Origin: JANWLD01 sp036276695
GTDB lineage: Bacteria > Patescibacteriota > Saccharimonadia > Saccharimonadales > 2-12-FULL-41-12
Assembly: GCA_036276695.1 (NCBI GenBank)
Contig: DASUOI010000001.1
Span: 1-29,780, forward strand
Length of the DNA: 29,780 bases
Direction: 5' to 3'
Below the pieces are notes generated by a model. It was not told where the DNA came from. It saw nothing but the letters and a program-made list of their open reading frames with translations, and searched no databases. Shown here in pieces: positions 22,457 to 29,630 of this stretch (position 1 is its first letter; each line of letters starts with the position of its first letter). Position numbers and translations under genes: made by a program.

Positions 22457-22957
22457 ATGCATCGCCACGGATATAAAGGCAAAAAATTTGGCCGGAAGAA
22501 AGATCAGCGCAGGGCTCTTTTAAAGGGTTTGGCGGACTCTTTGATATTGGAGGAGAAGATTGAAACAACCATTACCAAAGCCAAAGAAATAGTGCCTTAT
22601 ACCGAAAAGCTTATAACAAAGGCAAAAAAAGGTGGACTTCACAGAAGAAGGCAGATTATAGCCGACTTAAATACCCTGGATAGCGCCCATAAATTATTTG
22701 ACGAAGTAGCTCCCAAGCTAAAAACTCGAACCAGTGGATATCTTAGGATAACCAAGACTACTTTAAGAAGAGGCGATAACACTCAGATGGCTTCAGTGAG
22801 TTTTGTTGATGACCTCAAAGCTATTGCAACTCCGGTAAAACCGCAGGAGCCAAAGAAACAGGTATCAAAACCTAAAACAGCCGACAAAAAAGCTCAACCT
22901 ACGAAGAAAAAGCCTACACCAAAGGCCAAAAAAACTACAAAGAAGGCGGATAAATAA
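22457..22957 (+). CDS. rplQ: 50S ribosomal protein L17 with Lys-rich tail
   Basis: bL17 near the tunnel exit. MHRHGYKGKKFGRKKDQRRALLKGL (start shown only to MHRHGYKGKKFGRKK), VPYTEKLITKAKKGG and the GYLRITKTTLRRGDN block are diagnostic. The tail after about residue 120 is Lys/Pro/Thr-rich, making 166 residues against 127 in E. coli. One-base overlap with L13. Confidence 0.96.
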   Translation: MHRHGYKGKKFGRKKDQRRALLKGLADSLILEEKIETTITKAKEIVPYTEKLITKAKKGGLHRRRQIIADLNTLDSAHKLFDEVAPKLKTRTSGYLRITKTTLRRGDNTQMASVSFVDDLKAIATPVKPQEPKKQVSKPKTADKKAQPTKKKPTPKAKKTTKKADK

Positions 22958-23397
22958 TGAAGACATACAGCGCAAAACCAAGTGAAGTAGAAAGAAAGTG
23001 GTACCTTATGGACGCATCATCAGCGGCTTTAGGCCGTCTTTCCACGGAAATTGCCGGGTATCTGACAGGCAAAGGCAAACCTATGTACACACAGCACATT
23101 GATTGTGGAGATTATGTAGTGGTCGTAAACAGCGACAAACTTAAAGTCACCGGTGATAAGAAGCTTAAGAAAACTTACTACAGGCACACAGGGTACCCTG
23201 GGGGCATTAAAGAAGCTAATCTACAGACCATGATTGACAAAGATTCTACGAAAGTAATACACCAAGCCGTCAAAGGCATGTTGCCTGTTAATAAGTTACG
23301 TGCGGAACGCTTGAAGAGACTAAAAGTGTATGCTGGAGAACAACATGATCATACGGCACAAAACCCTACGCCTATAAAACCTAAGGGAGACAAATAA
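22957..23397 (+). CDS. rplM: 50S ribosomal protein L13
   Basis: uL13 (146 residues), an early assembly protein. RKWYLMDASSAALGRLSTEIA, GDYVVVVNSDKLKVTGDK and the HTGYPGGIKE loop, then MLPVNKLRAERLKRLKVYAGE, match the family. It joins L17 and S9 by one-base overlaps, so the L13-S9 pair is fused to the superoperon. Confidence 0.97.
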   Translation: MKTYSAKPSEVERKWYLMDASSAALGRLSTEIAGYLTGKGKPMYTQHIDCGDYVVVVNSDKLKVTGDKKLKKTYYRHTGYPGGIKEANLQTMIDKDSTKVIHQAVKGMLPVNKLRAERLKRLKVYAGEQHDHTAQNPTPIKPKGDK

Positions 23398-23786
23398 TGA
23401 ATTATTTCTATGGCTTAGGCAGAAGAAAAAGCTCTACTGCCAGAGTAAGACTAACCAAAGGCACTGGTTCGGTAAAGGTAAACGATAAAACCGCTCAAGA
23501 GTATTTTTCTGACAGTCAGAAGCATCTTCACGAGCTTGATATGCCCTTCATAGCCCTTGGCCAGGAAAATAAGTTTAATATAAGCGTGAAAGTAACCGGA
23601 GGCGGTCTTTCCGGACAAATCGCTGCTATCAAGCTAGGCATAGCCAAAGCATTGATAGAACTTAACCCAGACTTCAAAAACACCTTGAGAAGGGCAGACT
23701 TGCTAGGGCGAGACCCTAGAGAGAAAGAACGCAAGAAGTTCGGTCTTAAGGGCGCTCGTAAGCAACGTCAGTTCACCAAACGTTAG
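23397..23786 (+). CDS. rpsI: 30S ribosomal protein S9
   Basis: uS9 (129 residues). Its C-terminal tail reaches the P-site tRNA. YGLGRRKSSTARVRL at the start, VTGGGLSGQIAAIKLGIAKAL and the end KFGLKGARKQRQFTKR are diagnostic, including the final basic tail. It is the last ribosomal gene; a weak hairpin follows. Confidence 0.98.
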   Translation: MNYFYGLGRRKSSTARVRLTKGTGSVKVNDKTAQEYFSDSQKHLHELDMPFIALGQENKFNISVKVTGGGLSGQIAAIKLGIAKALIELNPDFKNTLRRADLLGRDPREKERKKFGLKGARKQRQFTKR

Positions 23787-23798
23787 AGACTCATTTCT

Positions 23799-23824
23799 CT
23801 GCCAAGCTGCCAAGCAGGTGGTAG
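23799..23824 (+). terminator. Weak hairpin after rpsI
   Basis: CTGCC (23799-23803) can pair with GGTAG (23820-23824), then CTGC with GCAG around a CAA loop. No run of T follows directly, so a role as intrinsic terminator is doubtful. Confidence 0.25.
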
Positions 23825-23839
23825 CCGATAGTTATTTTG

Positions 23840-23867
23840 CTGTAAACTGTTAGCTGTAACCTGTATA
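23840..23867 (+). repeat. Four tandem CTGT heptads at trpS promoter
   Basis: CTGTAAA, CTGTTAG, CTGTAAC, CTGTATA follow each other without gaps in steps of 7 bases. The last unit enters the -10 box of trpS. The array covers the -35 region, so it could be a binding site for a regulator that forms oligomers, or a chance slippage product. Confidence 0.5.
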
Positions 23868-23869
23868 CT
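23864..23869 (+). promoter_or_regulatory. -10 box TATACT of trpS, leaderless spacing
   Basis: TATACT (5 of 6) ends 7 bases before the trpS ATG at 23877. No ribosome-binding site is visible. The expected -35 region is occupied by CTGT heptads. Confidence 0.55.
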
Positions 23870-23876
23870 AATATAA

Positions 23877-24905
23877 ATGAATAAACCTGTTATTTTAACC
23901 GGACTTAGGGCTAATAATGATTTGCATATTGGCAATTATTTCGGCGCGCTTTTACCAATTGTCGATATGGCCAAAAACAAATCTGACGACTACCGTGTCA
24001 ATTTGATGCTAGCCGATCTTCATAGTTTTACTACTCCTATAGACCATCATCGGCTTCAAAAGCAGATTACAGAAAATCTCAGGGCTTATGTAGCTGCCGG
24101 TTTGCCGCTGGATAACGACAATATCCATCTATTTCGACAAAGTTATGTTCCGGCTCACTCCGAGCTTACTGTAGTACTGGATTCTTTTACCGGTATGGGT
24201 GAAATGAGCCGTATGACACAGTTTAAAGATAAATCCGCACAGTTAAGCGAGGATCGAGTGAGCGTAGGTTTATTTAACTATCCTGTTTTAATGGCGGTAG
24301 ACATCCTCCTATACGGCTCAAAATACGTGCCTGTAGGCGATGACCAGACTCAACACCTGGAATTTACCCGCGATATAGCCGAGCGGATGAACAAGCGTTT
24401 CGGAGAGCTGTTTGTGGTGCCTGAGCCGGTTAAAAAACAACATGAATTTTTCGGAAAAGACCAAGGCTTGCGCATAAAAGACCTAGCTGACCCGTCTAAA
24501 AAAATGAGTAAAAGCGAAGAATCGGACAAAGGCGTAATTTTCTTAAATGATGACCCGGAGGCAGCAAGGAAAAAAATAATGAGCGCAACCACAGATGATT
24601 TATCCCAGGTCAAGTATGACCCGGATAACCAGCCGGGGGTTTCCAACCTGCTTCAAATATACGCACTTTTGAGCGAAAAAGATGTTAAAGAAGCTGAAAA
24701 AGAATTTGTTAACACTGCGAAATACAGCGATTTCAAGCAAGTCGTTGCAGACAAAGTCGTAGAATTCTTGAGTGACTTCCAGGATAAGCTTTTTCGCGTT
24801 GATCAAAAAGCAATAAACTCTAAGCTAGTATCAAGCGAGTCGGCTATGAATAAAACCGCCACCGAGACGTTAAGCAAAGTACAAAAAGCAGTAGGTCTAA
24901 GATAA
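23877..24905 (+). CDS. trpS: Tryptophan-tRNA ligase
   Basis: A class I aminoacyl-tRNA synthetase of 342 residues that charges tRNA-Trp with tryptophan using ATP. The HIGH signature appears as HIGN (DLHIGNYFGAL) and the KMSKS loop as KKMSKSEES at about 200-210. VGDDQTQHLEFTRDIAERMN and MADLHSFTTP-like LADLHSFTTP are typical of the TrpRS subclass. The ATG lies 7 bases after TATACT, so the mRNA is probably leaderless. It leads a small operon with a pseudouridine synthase (1 base away) and holB. No T-box leader is present. Confidence 0.96.
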   Translation: MNKPVILTGLRANNDLHIGNYFGALLPIVDMAKNKSDDYRVNLMLADLHSFTTPIDHHRLQKQITENLRAYVAAGLPLDNDNIHLFRQSYVPAHSELTVVLDSFTGMGEMSRMTQFKDKSAQLSEDRVSVGLFNYPVLMAVDILLYGSKYVPVGDDQTQHLEFTRDIAERMNKRFGELFVVPEPVKKQHEFFGKDQGLRIKDLADPSKKMSKSEESDKGVIFLNDDPEAARKKIMSATTDDLSQVKYDPDNQPGVSNLLQIYALLSEKDVKEAEKEFVNTAKYSDFKQVVADKVVEFLSDFQDKLFRVDQKAINSKLVSSESAMNKTATETLSKVQKAVGLR

Positions 24906-24906
24906 G

Positions 24907-25755
24907 TTGGCTAATAGACGCTTAGACACCGTAGTAGCTGAAAAGACTAACACAAGCCGTTCTTTTGCCTCGAAACTTATAGACGATGGCAAGGTAAGAT
25001 TGAAAGGTGAAGTGCTTAATAAACCAAGCAAAAAAATCTCTGATGATGCTGATTTAAAAATTGATTTTAATAAAAATGTTAAACATGCAAAGTTAAAGCT
25101 AAAAGTCATTTATGAAGACGAGGACTGCCTAGTAGTAGACAAACCATCAGGTATACTTACTCATTCAAAAGGAGCTTTTAATCCGGAAGCGACGCTTGCC
25201 ACCTGGCTCCATGAAAAAGCATCTTCATTAGACAAAGATGACCAACGCTCAGGGATAGTACATCGTCTTGACCGCGGAACAAGTGGGGTTATCTTGTTGG
25301 CTAAAAACGAGAACGCACAGAAACATTTTCAAAAACAATTCGCAAAGAGAAACGTAAAAAAGACATATATTGCACTGGTAGAAGGTCTGGTCAACCCCCC
25401 GGAAGCCGTGATAGACATTCCTTTGGCCAGGAATAGCGCCGACCCGAAAAGGTTCAAGGTCTCAAAGTTTGGCAAACCAGCCCAAACCACATATAAAATT
25501 CTGAAGACTTTTACATATCAAGACAAAGAATATTCGGAGGTAGAGCTAAGACCTAAGACAGGCAGGACGCACCAGATACGCCTTCATCTAAAATATTTGA
25601 ACAAACCTATAATAGGTGATGATTTCTATGGAGGTATAGAGGCAGATAGGTTATATCTGCACGCTGCCGAGCTGGAAATAACAATGCCGGACTCTACCCG
25701 AAAAAAATTCAATTCGCCTTTGCCAAAAGATTTTCTAAAGCCTAAAATAAACTAA
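24907..25755 (+). CDS. RluD-family pseudouridine synthase
   Basis: An RluA/RluD-type enzyme (282 residues) that converts uridine to pseudouridine in RNA, most likely 23S rRNA. An S4 RNA-binding domain at 2-50 (RLDTVVAEKT...SFASKLIDDGKVRLKGEVL) is followed by the catalytic domain with HRLDRGTSGVILLAK (catalytic Asp in RLDRGTSG) and the substrate loop RPKTGRTHQIRLHL. TTG is chosen as start because the S4 domain begins at once and the codon is 1 base after the trpS stop. The target position in rRNA cannot be told from sequence alone. Confidence 0.92.
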   Translation: MANRRLDTVVAEKTNTSRSFASKLIDDGKVRLKGEVLNKPSKKISDDADLKIDFNKNVKHAKLKLKVIYEDEDCLVVDKPSGILTHSKGAFNPEATLATWLHEKASSLDKDDQRSGIVHRLDRGTSGVILLAKNENAQKHFQKQFAKRNVKKTYIALVEGLVNPPEAVIDIPLARNSADPKRFKVSKFGKPAQTTYKILKTFTYQDKEYSEVELRPKTGRTHQIRLHLKYLNKPIIGDDFYGGIEADRLYLHAAELEITMPDSTRKKFNSPLPKDFLKPKIN

Positions 25756-25758
25756 GAT

Positions 25759-26616
25759 ATGTCTTCAATACCCCTTATGAATCCTTCCACAAAATTTCTG
25801 GTGGATTCATTTATAAAAAATCCGGCAGGTGCAATAGGGCTTAATGGTCCTAAAAATTCCGGCAAATTACTAATAGCGAAATACCTTTGTAGCCAGGCGT
25901 TGCATTTAAAACCAAATGAATTTGATGCAAAGGTAGATATCATTGAATGTGCCGACAAAAGCGGAATAGACGATATACGCGCATTAAAAAAGAATCTTTC
26001 AATAAAGTCCATTGGTGAGAAAGGGTCCTTTAGCCGAGCTGTCATAATGTCTGATTTTCATAAGATATCCATTCCGGCGCAAAACTCAACTCTTAAGTTA
26101 CTTGAGGAGCCGCCAGCTGATACGATTTTAATCATCCTGGTCGACTCAAAAAGTAGTATTTTGCCGACTATTGTTTCTCGTCTGCAGTGGGCGGATGTCT
26201 TGCCTTTGGACTTAACGACTTTTGAAAAAAACTACAGCCAATATGAAAAGAGTGAAATCAAGCAGGCATACCTTCTAAGCGACGGCTTCCTTCTGAGCTT
26301 TGAGAAAATGCTGCAGGACGAAAAGAACGCCATAAGATTAGCAGTAAACGATGTTAAGAAAATCCTAAAGCTAAAGAAATACGAGAGGATATCCAGTCTG
26401 GATAAAATTCTGAACAACCAAAACTATACGCCGGAAGAATTTCTGACTGCTTTGCAGAAAATATATTCTATTTTAGTGCATAGGGAAATCGAAAATGGCA
26501 CAAAACTTCAAACCAGAATTTTATCCGGGCTGGAACAAGTTATAGAAGCAAAGGAATCACTTAAATATAACCCTAACCAAAAACTGCTTCTTACCAATCT
26601 TTTTTACAAAATATAG
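25759..26616 (+). CDS. holB: DNA polymerase III subunit delta'
   Basis: A clamp-loader AAA+ protein (285 residues) that helps place the sliding clamp on DNA. The N-terminus holds GPKNSGKLLIA, a P-loop-like motif, then the segment NSTLKLLEEPPADTILIILV and ILPTIVSRLQW, the latter being the SRC-like arginine-finger region (here SRLQ, with Leu for Cys). The zinc-binding Cys cluster of DnaX-type subunits is absent, which with the size favours delta' over gamma/tau. It follows the pseudouridine synthase by 3 bases. The C-terminal collar domain is weakly conserved, as usual. Confidence 0.85.
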   Translation: MSSIPLMNPSTKFLVDSFIKNPAGAIGLNGPKNSGKLLIAKYLCSQALHLKPNEFDAKVDIIECADKSGIDDIRALKKNLSIKSIGEKGSFSRAVIMSDFHKISIPAQNSTLKLLEEPPADTILIILVDSKSSILPTIVSRLQWADVLPLDLTTFEKNYSQYEKSEIKQAYLLSDGFLLSFEKMLQDEKNAIRLAVNDVKKILKLKKYERISSLDKILNNQNYTPEEFLTALQKIYSILVHREIENGTKLQTRILSGLEQVIEAKESLKYNPNQKLLLTNLFYKI

Positions 26617-26625
26617 ACGGTAAAA

Positions 26626-26634
26626 TGCTATAAT
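26626..26634 (+). promoter_or_regulatory. Extended -10 TGC-TATAAT of TPR gene
   Basis: A perfect TATAAT (26629-26634) with an extended TG ends 11 bases before the ATG at 26646, giving a leader of about 5 bases. No ribosome site. Confidence 0.6.
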
Positions 26635-26645
26635 TCACTAGTTAT

Positions 26646-27305
26646 ATGTATGAATTAATCCTTATTATTGCCTTTGGTTTTATTGTTTTCAGAGCTTACA
26701 ACCTGGATAACAATCATGAAGATGACATACCCCATAAGATTAGCAATAAAGTAGGTAAGCTGTGGGATGTTGTACACCAAGGTATGCGCGAAAACAGGCT
26801 TCTAAAAGCTGAAAAAGCATTACTTACCATCTTAAAGATAGACGAGCGGAACGCAGCAGCTTATAACCGTTTAGGGATACTTTATGCCAGGCAAAAAGAA
26901 TACAAGGATGCTATTGACTGCTTTGAGGTAGCTTGCAGTATAGAATCTTCTGCTTCCGCCCTGCATAACCTAGGTCTTATTTATCTAGAAACCGAGAATT
27001 ATGAGAAGTCTGCAACGGCTTTCGAGGAAGCTTTGAGACTTGACGAAAACCTTGCTTCGCGACACATTGCCCTCGCTAAAGTTTTAGAACACCTAGGACA
27101 CGACAAAAAAATTATCGAGCATCTTGAAAAAGCTAAGGATATAGAGCCGACGAGAGACAACTACCGCTTGCTAATAGCAGCTTACAGAAAGCATGGCCAG
27201 CAGCAAAAAGCCGATCTTTTAGAAGATAAGATAAAAAGACTTATTGAAAAAAAGACTAAGAAAAATAGATTTGCGGTGAGAAAAAATAAACGGGTTATCG
27301 CTTAG
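26646..27305 (+). CDS. Membrane-anchored TPR protein
   Basis: A 219-residue protein with one N-terminal membrane helix (YELILIIAFGFIVFRAY) and about four tetratricopeptide repeats between residues 55 and 195: KAEKALLTILKIDERNAAAYNRLGILYARQ, then YKDAIDCFEVACSIE, YEKSATAFEEALRLDENLASRHIALAKVL, and a fourth weaker one (each partly quoted here). A very basic tail ends the protein. TPR proteins act as scaffolds for protein complexes; the anchor places this one at the inner face of the membrane. Own promoter; the end overlaps the convergent gene at 27295 by 11 bases. Confidence 0.85.
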   Translation: MYELILIIAFGFIVFRAYNLDNNHEDDIPHKISNKVGKLWDVVHQGMRENRLLKAEKALLTILKIDERNAAAYNRLGILYARQKEYKDAIDCFEVACSIESSASALHNLGLIYLETENYEKSATAFEEALRLDENLASRHIALAKVLEHLGHDKKIIEHLEKAKDIEPTRDNYRLLIAAYRKHGQQQKADLLEDKIKRLIEKKTKKNRFAVRKNKRVIA

Positions 27306-27573
27306 GGTTCAATATCCAAAAAGCTATCAGGTATTTTGCTAGTTTTCTTGATGACCGTTCGCTTACTATAGAAAATGCAATTAATATTCCGCTAAAGAAA
27401 AAATAACTCCCGAGTATAAAAACCACATAAAATGCTTTGGCTGGCAAGGAGTACAATATTACTCCGCTGAAAATTAGTATAAAGGCTCCTAATATCGCTT
27501 GAACCCTCGCGGCTTTTTTTATCCTTACTGGGTCAATGTACTTCACGGTCTTTCTTTTAGGTCGTTCTTCCAT
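27295..27573 (-). CDS. Small two-TM membrane protein, 92 aa
   Basis: I do not recognise a named family. A basic N-terminus (MEERPKRKTVKYIDPVRIKK) precedes two hydrophobic helices (about 24-44 and 48-70), so both ends should be cytoplasmic. A perfect minus-strand TATAAT (27587-27582) ends 8 bases before the ATG, which supports this as a real gene with a leaderless mRNA. It converges on the TPR gene with an 11-base overlap of the 3' ends and is divergent from glutamine synthetase. Confidence 0.7.
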   Translation of the reverse strand: MEERPKRKTVKYIDPVRIKKAARVQAILGAFILIFSGVILYSLPAKAFYVVFILGSYFFFSGILIAFSIVSERSSRKLAKYLIAFWILNPKR

Positions 27574-27581
27574 ACATAAAG

Positions 27582-27587
27582 ATTATA
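27582..27587 (-). promoter_or_regulatory. -10 box TATAAT on minus strand, leaderless spacing
   Basis: TATAAT ends 8 bases from the ATG at 27573. No -35 close to consensus is evident. Confidence 0.55.
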
Positions 27588-27685
27588 TAGGAATATCAAA
27601 TGTATGGCAGTTTTTTCAACTAAATATCATATACGCTATAGTTAACGAAACTTTTATAATGAATTAAACAAATTGTGTTTCTTGT

Positions 27686-27715
27686 TTGACAGTAATAATA
27701 GCTATCTTCTAAATT
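27686..27715 (+). promoter_or_regulatory. Candidate glnA promoter
   Basis: A perfect TTGACA (27686-27691), 18 bases, TAAATT (27710-27715, 4 of 6). The start is predicted near 27722, with AGGAGG (27733-27738) in the leader. A second TATAAT at 27655-27660 upstream lacks a good -35. The 170-base divergent gap also has AAACA/TGTTT arms at about 27666-27680, perhaps a regulator site. Confidence 0.45.
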
Positions 27716-27746
27716 GAGCTTAATAGGCTAATAGGAGGAACTATTA

Positions 27747-29171
27747 ATGCAACAGCAAGAAAATTTAAAAAATTATTTAGAGCTTTCATATGATGAGCTG
27801 GAACAGTTGAACTTAAAAACTAGAAAAACGACCGACCCTCTGCGGGCAGAAAAAATAAATGTATCAGCGCTGAAAAGCGAAAAAAGAATCAAAGCCGTTA
27901 CCGTGTGTTTTTGCAATTTAGAAGGACGGCTACATATGCTGGATTACGATAAGAAATTCTTACTTGAATCATTAAACAACCTAACATTTGACGGCTCATC
28001 AATTCGCGGATTTAGCGAATTACATGAATCGGACTTGCGCCTATCTATAGACTGGACAAGCCTTACTTATTTGCCGTCGGATGTGTTCGGCCCCGGTAAA
28101 GTTGCGGTTTTTGCCAATATTGCGGACAAGGACGGCAAGCCTTACGAGTCGGACTTCAGAGGTCGCTTGCAGGACTATGCGAATAAAATTAAAAAAACCA
28201 AAGGCTTGGAAGGTTTCATGGCTCCGGAGGTAGAGGGTTTTGTCTTGAGTGGTCTGGATGCAGAACAGCACTATAACAGGCATAAAGGCTTCAAGCTGAT
28301 GACTACAGGCGGATACTTTAATGCACTGCCTCTTGATAGGCTAAGAACCTTCATTGACTCTGTAGCTGACGTCTTAAGGGCTATGGGTTTTCAAAACGAG
28401 AAAGACCACCCGGAAGTAGCGCCTTCTCAATTTGAAAGTAATTTTTCCTATACCGATGTGGTTAGAGCGTGCGATCAGATACTTTTATATAAGTTGGTTT
28501 GCCGCCAAATCGCTCATAGCCTTGGCATGACCGCTACTTTTCTGCCTAAGCCCATAAAAGGACTCAACGGAAACGGCATGCACACGAACTTTTCTTTAGC
28601 TAAGAATGGAAAGAATCTGTTTTACGACAAAGCAGGTCGGGATAATTTATCTGCATATGGGTGGGAAGTCATAGGTAAACTTTTGCATCGTGCCCCGGAG
28701 ATATCTTTGATACTGAATTCTAGTGTCAATTCATATCGCCGGCTGGACCCTAACTATGAAGCACCTAACCAAATCAAAGCTACGGCTAATGACAGAGGTT
28801 CAATGATACGCGTGCCGTTAGGCAATGAACGTTCTGCCCGCATTGAGGTGAGGTCGGTTTCGCCTGACGCCAGCCCTTATCTATTGTTATATGCGATTAT
28901 GAAGATAGCCGTTGAAGATAAGGTTCCCAAAGTCTCAAACAAGCGCCAAAGGCTAAAGTTCTTGCCAGGGAATATAAACGACGCCTTGCGCCAGTTCAGG
29001 GCAAGCGCTTACACTACTCAGCTGATGGGGAGGTCAACTAAGAATAAGTATTTGGAATACAAAGTAGCTACGGCTCATCGTAATCCTAAGGAGCTGGGTG
29101 AAATCATCAAAGAGGCAGAGATTCTATATCACCACGAAGTAACGAACCAGCACCTTTGGAGTATTTTCTAA
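27747..29171 (+). CDS. glnA: Glutamine synthetase (GlnA-type)
   Basis: An ATP-dependent enzyme (474 residues, normal for type I) that joins ammonia to glutamate. FDGSSIRGF, the metal-binding Glu pair in PEVEGF, the Glu residues in HPEVAPSQFE, the NGNGMHT block carrying a metal-ligand His, and the C-terminal RIEVRSVSPDASPYLLLYA with the catalytic Arg are visible. Two departures: the second His of the usual GMHxH is Asn (GMHTN, as in type II enzymes), and no adenylylation Tyr loop is apparent. A strong AGGAGG lies 8 bases before the ATG. It stands alone, without nitrogen-regulation neighbours. In such a reduced genome the enzyme may serve glutamine supply rather than full nitrogen assimilation. 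Confidence 0.93.
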   Translation: MQQQENLKNYLELSYDELEQLNLKTRKTTDPLRAEKINVSALKSEKRIKAVTVCFCNLEGRLHMLDYDKKFLLESLNNLTFDGSSIRGFSELHESDLRLSIDWTSLTYLPSDVFGPGKVAVFANIADKDGKPYESDFRGRLQDYANKIKKTKGLEGFMAPEVEGFVLSGLDAEQHYNRHKGFKLMTTGGYFNALPLDRLRTFIDSVADVLRAMGFQNEKDHPEVAPSQFESNFSYTDVVRACDQILLYKLVCRQIAHSLGMTATFLPKPIKGLNGNGMHTNFSLAKNGKNLFYDKAGRDNLSAYGWEVIGKLLHRAPEISLILNSSVNSYRRLDPNYEAPNQIKATANDRGSMIRVPLGNERSARIEVRSVSPDASPYLLLYAIMKIAVEDKVPKVSNKRQRLKFLPGNINDALRQFRASAYTTQLMGRSTKNKYLEYKVATAHRNPKELGEIIKEAEILYHHEVTNQHLWSIF

Positions 29172-29575
29172 ATTACTAACTCTGGCCTTTTTATAATTTC
29201 TAAGGGTACGTAATGAACTGTATCGCAAAAATCAGGGAGAGTCCTACCTGATATTTTGTGCCATCTTTCGTAAATTTCAGTTCCTATCTCGGTTGCCTCG
29301 CTGGCTGTCATAGGAGGCTCGGATCTTTGAGCGCCAATGATGCTGACATCCGAACCTGTAGCATCTTTTATGTCTACTTCGCCTTCAAAACCTTCATAGG
29401 ACACAGGCGTAGCGCCGTGCTTTCTCATAACATTACCTATAACTCCGTCAAGCGCACCTCTTTTGGCTGCTATAAGTGCTCCTGATCCGTCGGGTGCGCC
29501 CGGACGATCGCTGTCCAGTACTATAGAAGGAAAATTCGGAGCGCTCTCAACACTCCCATTGAGTCTGTTTGTCAT
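29168..29575 (-). CDS. Hypothetical protein, 135 aa, shares motif with 3460-3738
   Basis: I do not recognise the family. The soluble 135-residue product contains at residues 85-102 SEPPMTASEATEIGTEIY, which resembles residues 25-41 of the orphan at 3460-3738. Before it, residues 28-50 (APDGSGALIAAKRGALDGVIGN) are Gly/Ala-rich. Trp105 and Cys117 lie in the end region. The stop codon overlaps the convergent glnA stop by 4 bases. Upstream there is no strong SD site; a GATACA-like box ends 6 bases before the ATG, so it could also be leaderless. Confidence 0.6.
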   Translation of the reverse strand: MTNRLNGSVESAPNFPSIVLDSDRPGAPDGSGALIAAKRGALDGVIGNVMRKHGATPVSYEGFEGEVDIKDATGSDVSIIGAQRSEPPMTASEATEIGTEIYERWHKISGRTLPDFCDTVHYVPLEIIKRPELVI

Positions 29576-29630
29576 AAATTATGTATCCCTATGAAATAAT
29601 TGATAACATTAACATAAAGCAAACCGTCAG

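Noticed and set aside
23790..23876. T-box leader before trpS
   Set aside because: The gap is short, has no T-box consensus and the -10 box is next to the ATG, so there is no transcribed leader.
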